Positions 55,994-64,000 of a stretch of 64,000 nucleotides of DNA are shown one piece after another; within the stretch, counting starts at the first letter, position 1; each line of letters begins with the position of its first letter. Under the pieces are notes generated by a model. It did not search any database. It was given only the letters and a program-made list of their open reading frames with translations, and was not told the DNA's origin. Source of the stretch: Morinoia aosen. Its lineage: Eukaryota > Arthropoda > Malacostraca > Amphipoda > Talitridae. A program made the translations under genes and the position numbers. The stretch covers positions 11,045,501 through 11,109,500 of the forward strand of contig CM059558.1 of NCBI GenBank assembly GCA_030386875.1, read 5' to 3'.

Positions 55994-58724
55994 AATGATC
56001 AATGAGGCTAGAGTTAAAGAGGAGAGACACCAAGTTGAAAATCTAAGAAAGAAAGGTTCGGATGGAATAAAAGATTGGTATAAGTTTATACAAGGTAATG
56101 ATAGAGGTAGTGAAGTTCAAGTTGATGAATTAGTAGTCAATGGTTGCAGTGTGCAAGATAGGATGCAAATGGTGAAAGCAGTTGAAGAATACTGGGAGGA
56201 CATTGGTGGAATGAATGAGCAGGTTACAGATGATGAACCCGTAAATTTTCTAATTAATGAACGTGAACTGCAAATGGAAGGCAAAATCACTCGTGAAAAG
56301 ATTGTAAGTTTTTTGAAAAAAGTGAAAAACGGAAAGGCATGTGGCCCTGATAAGATTCCATATGAGTTCTATAAATGTGGAGGAGAGAGTGTAGTCAGTA
56401 TGTTGAAATGTTTATTTGATGAGATATGGAAGAGTGAAAGAGTACCGGATGACTGGAACAAGTGTAATGTAGTTCTATTGCATAAGGGTGGACATAAGAG
56501 TATGAAAGAACTTAAAAATTACAGACCAATTGCACTGGGTGACACTGTATGTAAGATATTTTGTGGTATTTTGAATGAGAGAATGAAAAATTTAGTTGAG
56601 GAATAAGGAGTCCTAGGTGAAGAACAGAATGGTTTTAGGCAAGATAGACGTGGGGAAGGTAATCTGTTTGTAGTGAGTGAAATAATTGAGCGAATGAGGA
56701 AGGATGATAAGGAGGTGTATTTAGCATTCCTGGGTATTGAAAAAGCGTATGACAGAGTGGATCGGGTTAGGCTCTTTGAAGTTTTGAGAAAAGTTGGGTT
56801 TAGCAGAAAAATAGTAAAAATTGTACAAAGTCTGTATGAGAACACAAGCGCTATATACAGGTTAGGAAATTTGGAAACAGGGCAGGTGAGGAGTGTTAGA
56901 GGAGTGAAACAGGGCTGTACTCTGTTTCCCCTGTTGTTTGGATTGTACACAGAAGAATTAGCAGTTTGACTGAGAAGGAGTGGCTTAGGACTGAAAGTTG
57001 GTAATGAGAGACTGAGCTGTTTGTTGTATGCTGATGATGTGGTTGTGGTTAGTGAATGTGGACATGAACTGCAAAGGATGCTTGACATTGTGAACAGATA
57101 TAGTACAGAATTCAAGATGAACTTTGGTGCCGACAAAAGCAAGGTTATGGTTATAAATAGTGATGAGACTGATAGGGACAGACTGTAGAATATTGGAGAA
57201 ATCAGAATAGGTAGAACAAAAGAATACAAATATCTAGGTTGTATGATAAGTGAAGATGGATGCACTAGAACTAAGGGTGAGAAAGTGGCAAAAGCTATGC
57301 AGTGGAGTGGACGATCAAGTAGTGTGGCCAGATACAGAGCAAACAAGTATGAATGTGTGAGAGGAATGTGGAAGTATGTTGCTTGACATTGTGAACAGAT
57401 ATAGTACAGAATTCAAGATGAACTTTGGTGCCGACAAAAGCAAGGTTATGGTTATAAATAGTGATGAGACTGATAGAGACAGACTGTAGAATATTGGAGA
57501 AATCAGAATAGGTAGAACAAAAGAATACAAATATCTAGGTTGTATGATAAGTGAAGATGGATGCACTAGAACTAAGGGTGAGAAAGTGGCAAAAGCTATG
57601 CAGTGGAGTGGACGATCAAGTAGTGTGGCCAGATACAGAGCAAACAAGTATGAATGTGTGAGAGGAATGTGGAAGTATGTTGCTGTACCTAGTGTCATGT
57701 ATGGTATGAGTGCTCTTGCCTGGAATGGAAGTGATCTTGACAAGCTGGATGTAATACAAAATAAGGTAGGACGGTTAGCATTGGGTGCTCCGAAATGGAC
57801 AGCTACAGAAGCCATTAGAGGTGACCTTGGGTGGAGCCTATTTTCTGAAAGAATGATGAAAGCGGTGCTGAATTATAAGGTGAGAATTGAAAGAATGCAG
57901 AATAGCAGATGGGTAAAGCAAATTTTTGAATGGAATCTGAGTGTAAGCTATTGGGAGAAAGTGTGTTGGGGGCATGCAAGGAAGCTTAGTATGCGAAAGA
58001 TTATTCATGTTAGAATTGGGAGACCTGTGGATGACTGGAGTTTATTAAATGCTGGAAGTGTAGGGCCTGAGTGGGACTGCAAGAGGTGGAAGAAAGAGAT
58101 TGAGAGGCAAACAAAAGAGTATGGATTGAATAAGTGTAGGCTTAGCATGATGCGGAAGCCTACACTTGACTGGTATATGAAAAAAGAAGCACCTAAGTTT
58201 GAGATGTTCTATGATGGTAGTTTTGGAAGTCAACTCTTGTTTGCTGTTAGATGTAAGTCATTTAGTGTGAACAGACATACATGGAGGTGGAATGAGAATA
58301 ATAACAGATTATGTCGGCAGTGTATTAGTGGAGTGGAGGAAACAATTGAGCATTTTGTGCTGGAATGTAGTAAGTATGAGGAAGAGAGAGAAAGTTTCAT
58401 GAATGTGGTGCTTGAGCAGTATTGAGAGAATGAGTGGTATGCCAGATGTGCTGAAGATGATTGCGGTATGAGCTGTCTTGCTGGATTGGATCAGGAGTGT
58501 AATTTGAGTATCATTGAAGCTATGAAAATGTTTCTTGTGCGTGCCTGGAGTAAGAGACAGTGACTGGAATGAGCCAGTCAGGTAGAGTGGTCAGTAATGA
58601 CCCAATATGCCTGGGGATGGTGTTTTGACACACTGGTTATCCCAGTGATGCCATCCAGTGGCAGCTTGTGACAAGGATTGGTAGATCCTGAGTAGTTTAG
58701 TGGACAAGTCTGGTACCAGGCGCT
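55994..58724 (+). pseudogene. LINE-T, main part right of the BEL insertion
   Basis: Continues the frame broken at 39617. Reverse transcriptase: GKACGPDKIPYEFYKCGG, MKELKNYRPIALGDTVCKIF, AFLGIEKAYDRVDR, RGVKQGCTLFPLLFGLY and the catalytic YADDV (about 57029). The C-terminal part (57680-58425) ends in a CCHC-like finger, CRQC...EHFVLEC (about 58315-58370). Internal stops are at 56604, 56967 and 57186. A 301-bp tandem duplication (57081-57682) shifts the frame by one, which fully explains why the end lies in another frame. A 3' UTR of about 300 bases follows. The lineage is uncertain (RT followed by a C-terminal finger; not the CR1 type of families A and B). Dead before or after the BEL insertion. 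Confidence 0.8.
57081..57682 (+). repeat. 301-bp tandem duplication inside LINE-T
   Basis: 57081-57381 and 57382-57682 differ at a single position seen by eye (GATAGGGAC versus GATAGAGAC near 57174/57475). The join has short microhomology (GCT). Both copies contain the same internal TAG, so that stop predates the duplication. Confidence 0.9.
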
Positions 58725-58993
58725 GAACTTTTTGTGTGAAAATTGTCGAGGGAATTGTAGGCCGTTGCAAAGGCCCCGACGCTGTCGGCCCTCAATTTCA
58801 AGTTCAAGTTCAAGTTCAAGACCCCGAAAACAATCCAAGATACTTGGACTTTTTTACACTGGTGGTGGTAACTCTGCGCGTCGGATACTCTATCGAGTGT
58901 TATCATTTATAAAATTGACTGTATTTGTGAGATTGTGTTGTGTTGGTGTTCTGAATTATTATTGACGGGCTTGGGCTTGGATTTGCCGGCATC
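58725..58993 (+). other. 5' UTR of the I-like LINE
   Basis: Precedes ORF1. It includes a short TTCAAG hexamer run (about 58796-58820). The boundary with the LINE-T tail is not sharp. Confidence 0.4.
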
Positions 58994-60519
58994 ATGGGGA
59001 GCCCAAAACGGGCCAAACATGAAACAAAGGGAGAGGCCTTCTCTAAGTCCTCTGCTCCATACTCAAGGCCTATCAAAGGTCAAAACTCTTCAGTTCCTGA
59101 ATCCTCAAGTCACCCTCCCGCTTCTACAGGGAAAGAAGCAATTAGAGCTTCCACTTCAACTAAACATGTAAAGTTATGGATGCTCAAAATGAAAGTTCTC
59201 AACTTAACCCAACTGATACTACAGACCCTGCTTAACCTGGTGCCAAGCAACCTAGAACCTCATCACAGTTATCATCAATATCAAACTTATCTCTCAATTC
59301 AGACCCAAACTTTGCAGGCTTTCAGACCTGCCAGCTTGAAGGAAACAATTCAGCTACAACAATCACTGTAAATAATTCTGATGATAGCCTGCCTTCATAT
59401 CAGCCTCAATCAACTCATAGCCAAATACATACTGATGCTGCCCCTGTAATTCTGGTAGAAACAACTGATAAAAATAACAATGCCAATAAGTTCCTATCAA
59501 ATGAATTCCAGCTGTCTAAACTTCTTGCAAATTCTCCTTTTGGAACAGCAGGAATTACGAGCATTCACAAAAATTTCAAACGCAACATTCTGGTCCTTGT
59601 TATGTCATATACTGCTAAATCTAAGCTATCCACACTACTAAAAATAACAAAATTAGGCCCCTGGCAAATCCACTGTTGCCTGCCAGCTAACCAGTCACAG
59701 TCTATTTGCGTCATAGGACCATTCGGAACAGATACTCTGGATTCAGAAATAGAGGAAGCCCTTGATGGGGCGGGTTATGGAAACCTCAAAGTAACTCGGA
59801 TACAGAAACCAAAAAACCAAGGCCCTACGGTGAAAATAGTTTTTCAATCATCCTTTCTACCGGAATATGTCTACCTCAACTATCAAAGATTTAATGTCAA
59901 CCCGTACATAGGAAAACCCTGGCAGTGTTACCAATGTCAGAGATTTGGACACAATGCTCAGCAGTGCAGAAATCTACCTAGATGTGTAGCTTGTTCAGGC
60001 CCTCACCAAGTAAAGGATTGCCCATCAGACTCCAGACCAAAATGCACAAATTGCTCTGGCTCCCACACTGCAAACTATGGTGGCTGCCCCTTTATAAAGC
60101 AGGCAAAAAATGTTGAAAAGGTTAGAGTACAACTTAAACTCTCATATCGAGATGCCCTGGCAGAAGTCAGGCAAAGCTCAGCTCCACATGTTGAAAGAGA
60201 CTTTCAACTTACCCAGACTTCAATAAACAAAGAAACAACCAGGCCCAACTCACCTAAACTGGCCACCAAAAACAACCGTCAAAACTCAACATCAGTTGCT
60301 ACCCAAACTGAATCTTGCTCCACTTTCTCAAATAGCCTACAATCAACCTTAATGGAGCTAGTCACTCTTCTATCTAAAGTGCTTCACTTATGTCAACCAC
60401 AAAATTCAACTACTGACCCAGAGCAGTTGCAAAGCATTGCTAACGCAGTTATTAAAACAGTGGCCCCCCACGTTTCTGGCAGCATAAGTGATAAACAAGC
60501 CATAGGCACAGAGGATTAA
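58994..60519 (+). pseudogene. I/Jockey-type LINE ORF1 (nucleocapsid-like), broken
   Basis: ORF1 of a LINE, an RNA-binding protein. The first part (58994 to about 59170: MGSPKRAKHETKGEAFSKSS) joins by a one-base frame change to a frame running to 60519 with one in-frame TAA at 59233. The late part has the region preceding the fingers (LKVTRIQKP...VYLNYQRFNVNPYIGKPW) and then three CCHC knuckles: CYQCQRFGHNAQQC, CVACSGPHQVKDC and CTNCSGSHTANYGGC. Three knuckles after a PRE_C2HC-like domain is the usual layout in Jockey- and I-group ORF1. The C-terminus is Ser/Thr/Gln-rich. Confidence 0.8.
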
Positions 60520-60780
60520 GCTCAGCAGCATTCAACAGAACTAAATCTTTCAGCCAGACCCAGTCCCCCTCAACCAACTCCTACAACTATAGCATCTAAT
60601 ATGTCATCCAATTCAAGATGAAAACATCTCCCCCTCACCTGTAATTGGGGGCAAGTATTTAAACAACCAAATATCTAAAATTTCATCTATTGACCCATCA
60701 CCTGTACTAGGACGAAGACATGACTCTCTGAAGTCCCCCCTAAACCAGAGCACTCAACCACAGATTAAAAAACCAACAAA
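60520..60780 (+). other. Spacer between ORF1 and ORF2 of the I-like LINE
   Basis: 261 bases with no supported gene; the sequence reads like a continuation of ORF1 coding in another frame (Ser/Pro/Thr-rich), so the original ORF1 may have been longer. Confidence 0.4.
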
Positions 60781-63700
60781 ATGCCTTCCCAAAAAGACCT
60801 AAAAATTCTTCAATGGAACTGTCACAGTATACGTAATAAGCTCTCGCTCTTGAAACTTCACTTGTACTCAAATCATCCTCATGTAATATGTTTGTGCAAA
60901 ACGTGGTTGTTGGCCGAATTTGAACCCACTTTTATTAATTACACAGCTGTATATGCTCATCGCCCAAATAGACAACAGGGAGGAGGATTGGCAATATTGG
61001 TGCGCAATGATGTTCCATATCTGCCTCTGAGTCTGGGTCACTTTCCTGATGGTCAACTGAAAGTCCAAGCCTTGTCTATATATCACTTAATCACTAAAAC
61101 TCTCCTACTATCCTTAATGTATATAATCCAAACTGCTCTATCACTCTCCTAGAAATAAAACACTATTTCACTTCCCTGGGAAACCGATTTATAATTGTAG
61201 GAGATTTCAATGCCCATAGTACATTGTGGGAGCCTAATAATACCTGCACCCCTAACAGTACTGGAAAAAATATAGAACTGGTTCTTCTCCAACATCCTAA
61301 TATTGCTCTACTCACCCCTCCTTCTCTTCCTACATACTACAATACATATCACAACCAACACTCCACCCTGGATCTTTCTTTTTCTTCTACTAATCTTCTG
61401 CCCAGTGCTTTTGTTCACTCTGGCCCTGACCTAACCAGTGATCACTACACAATAAATATCCTTCCTCTAACGCCTCAACTGGCCATGTATTGCACCCTAC
61501 CTAGGTGGAAATTTGATCAAGGTTCCTGGGATACATGGGTGTCACTGTTGCCAGAGAGGGAACGTCACATGACAAAAGATATTAACACTAGTAACTCAAA
61601 ATTAACCAACTGCATTTTAGCAGCCTCCTCTAGATCTTTTCCCCAGACCAAAGAAACCATTAATCCTTGCTTTAGTAAAACTTGGAGGAACCAAAAGTGT
61701 AAAACTGCCTTGGAAAACCGTAATTTGGCTAAGAAACACTTCATTAAACAACCAACCCAAGCAAATCTCATAGTATTCAAACGTGCTGAAGCTCTGGTAA
61801 AAAGAGAAATTAAAGAAGCCAAACGTTCATCATGGATTACATTTTGTAACTCAATCACGTCAGACACTCCCCCCTCAATACTTTGGAGGAAAATTCATAG
61901 CTTGAGATCTTCACGCAAAACCCAACGTTGTTGGTCTGGACTCTCCTGGGAAAACAAACCTCCTGGCCACCCACTTTGAAAATACTTTTACAGCATCTGC
62001 CCCGCAACCCTATCCTACTTACATCTTGTTACCTCTCTCCATCGCACTACTAAATGAAAACACAAAATGGTATAACTCCCCAATTGCAATGAGTGAATTA
62101 AATAGAGTCATCTCTGCATTGAACAACACTTCTCCTGGTCTAGACCAGGTTAGTAATGAACATATCAAGCACTTGCCTCCATCCTACAAAGAATGGTTGC
62201 TAGACATTTTTAATCAAAGCCTTAACACAGGAGTTATTCCCCAATCATGGAAAAAAGCCCTTCTAATTCCCATTCCAAAACCCTTAAAATCTCCATCCAA
62301 TGTCTCTTCTTATAGGCCCATCTCTCTGCTATCCTGCATTGGTAAGCTAATGGGAGCAGTTATGAAAAACAGATTAAATTATTTTCTTGAAGAAACAAGT
62401 GCACTGAGAACACAGCAAGGGGGATTCCGACAGAGGCTCTTGGCAGTGGATCAGGTAACAAGACTGGAATCTGCAATTCGTTTGGCACAGCAAAAGAAGC
62501 ACCACTTAGTGGTTGCTTTCTGTGATCTTTCACAAGCCTTTGACCGCGTTTGGCATACAGGTCTCTTATATAAACTCGCGAAAATGGGAGTGCTTGGCAA
62601 GCTTCTTTGCTGGATAAGGGAGTACTTGAAGGACCGCAGCTTCCAGGTTTTCTTTGAAGGGGAATGGTCAGCTGTGCAAAAAATGAAGACTGGTGTCCCT
62701 CAAGGAGCAGTCCTATCTCCCTTGCTCTTTATTAATGTAATGCTGAGCGACCTGCCCTTGATCCCAACTGTACAAACAGTAGAATATGCTGATGACATAA
62801 TTTTTTTTGCTCCTCACCAAAATTTAGCTTCAGCTGCACAGGCTATCCAACAAGCACTAACTTTCTTCTAAAACTGGACATTAAAATGGGGCCTCGCTCT
62901 GAATTTGGGAAAAAACAAAATTTATGCTCTTCACCACTCAACGCCAAGCCATTCCCCCACCAATAAGCATTGGTGGAACCACCATAAAATTTGTTACAAA
63001 ACATAGATACCTGGGAGTAACCCTAGATGCTCCTAAATTGAACTGGTCCTCCCATATTACTTCCCTCAAACAACTGTGCATCCCACTCACAAATCTCATA
63101 AAATCTATCTCCTATCACCACTGGGGTACAGATAGTTTGCTCTTGCTCAAACTATACTGCACGTTCATTTGAAGTTTCCTAGACTACGCAGCTCCACTAT
63201 ACTCTACAGCCCCTAAATACATACTGCAGAAACTCAACATTATTCAGAACAACTCTTTACGCATTGCACTATGCTGTCTCAAAACAACTCCCATAAACTC
63301 ATTAGAAGTAAAAGCAAATATCCATCCCTTGTCTCTACATAGAACTCGCCTGTTGCTTGGTTATGCCCTCAGAATTTCACAACTCTCAGAATTTTTGAAA
63401 CTTCCAAACATACCCCAGATCAGACTCATGAGCAAGACCTCCTCTTTCCTTGCACTTGCAGCCAAAACTTACAAAAGATATCAACAACCCTTCCCTCGCC
63501 CAATGGTTACTACTCTTCATTCACCACTTCACCCCCTTATAAAAACAAATACCATGTTGTCAAAATTCTCCCAAACTCCTACATCCAAACTTTCTTCAGA
63601 ATCTATCATCCAGCTCTTTCAGGAACTTGTTCAGAATTTTTATGCCACACATTTGCATGCTTATACAGATGGCTCTAACTTTGGAAGCCCTACAGTCTCC

Positions 63701-64000
63701 ACAACAGCTGCAATGGTAATCCCAGCAAAAAATGTATGTCTAAACTGGGAACTCCCCCCGTTTGTCTCCTCGTTTGGGGCAGAGCTATTTGCAATTTTTG
63801 AGGCTTTGAGATGGGCACAATACAATCTACAAGATGGAAAAGGATATGTAATCTTCTCTGACTCCTTGTCCTCCATACAGCTCATCCAAACACCTAAACC
63901 AAAGAAATATATTACAATGGTATATCATATCCAGCAAATCTTAACATCCCTGAACAAAAAACACGAAGTTAGAATCCAGTATATTCCAGCACATGAAGGA
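60781..64000 (+). pseudogene. I-like LINE ORF2: endonuclease, RT, RNase H; cut by window end
   Basis: It starts at an ATG (60781). Endonuclease: ILQWNCHSIRNKLSLLK and, after a frameshift near 61100, RFIIVGDFNAHSTLW and LTSDHYTI. The motif usually reading QETWL is CKTWL here, losing the catalytic Glu. A second frameshift near 61930 leads into RT (to 62871): VSSYRPISLLSCIGKLMGAV, FCDLSQAFDRVWH, TGVPQGAVLSPLLFINVM and the catalytic EYADDIIFF. A TAA at 62869 and further breaks near 62925 and 63172 follow. RNase H (63655 on): YTDGSNFG, GAELFAIFEAL, FSDSLSSIQL, IPAHEG at the last bases. RNase H after RT is a trait of the I group and relatives. Inactive; the rest lies outside the window. Confidence 0.8.

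Noticed and set aside
56519-57815. Minus-strand frames of 275 and 166 codons over LINE-T
   Set aside because: Hydrophobic, Ser/Leu-rich mirror frames of the RT; they share an identical segment only because of the 301-bp duplication.

Overview
The window is a repeat-dominated stretch of an animal nuclear genome, most likely an arthropod and plausibly a crustacean. The evidence is the density of BEL/Pao and Ty3/gypsy LTR elements, several lineages of non-LTR elements (LINEs), a tRNA-derived SINE, hAT and CACTA-like DNA transposon remnants, long palindromic elements, and TTAGG/AGGTTA-rich patches. The phylum is an inference; no conserved host gene was recognised that would settle it. The background is AT-rich, and the coding bodies of the LTR elements are visibly more GC-rich.

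Layout. 1-12.7 kb: a CACTA-like Tnp2-family ORF (minus), a 2-kb palindromic element, a minisatellite-bearing element, a hAT 3' end, an unrecognised minus-strand ORF (about 9.3-10.9 kb) and a decayed gag-protease remnant of a gypsy-like element. 12.7-14.2 kb: a second palindromic element inside AGGTTA-rich DNA, bracketed by an inverted 60-bp duplication. 14.3-16.4 kb: a CR1/L2-like LINE (family B). Other 5'-truncated or 3'-end copies of family B lie at 26.3-27.6, 31.3, 33.8, 34.1-35.3 (split by a SINE) and 38.5 kb. 18.8-19.7 kb: an unrecognised broken minus-strand gene. 20.3-25.1 kb: two copies of a second LINE (family A). 25.8-26.2 kb: a tandem array of hairpin-forming units. 29.0-30.1 kb: a third palindromic element. 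31.8-32.2 kb: the only candidate host gene, a TATA/initiator promoter, a possible short intron and a 35-codon ORF with a signal-peptide-like N-terminus. 36.6-37.6 kb: a second, inverted copy of the minisatellite element.

From 39.5 to 58.7 kb lies a three-level nest. A LINE (LINE-T) is split in frame by an 11.3-kb BEL/Pao element with 2.2-kb LTRs and a 5-bp target duplication (AGGGG). The BEL element is itself split, outside its coding region, by a 5.1-kb Ty3/gypsy element with apparently identical 388-bp LTRs, a 5-bp target duplication (AAGAC) and an unbroken 1338-codon gag-pol. The order of events is therefore LINE-T, then BEL, then gypsy. 58.7-64.0 kb holds an I-like LINE with ORF1, endonuclease, reverse transcriptase and RNase H, frameshifted and cut off by the window end.

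No rRNA, CRISPR array or recognisable conserved host protein was found. Most coding sequence belongs to selfish elements. Only the gypsy element looks capable of producing its proteins, with the BEL pol also still open.
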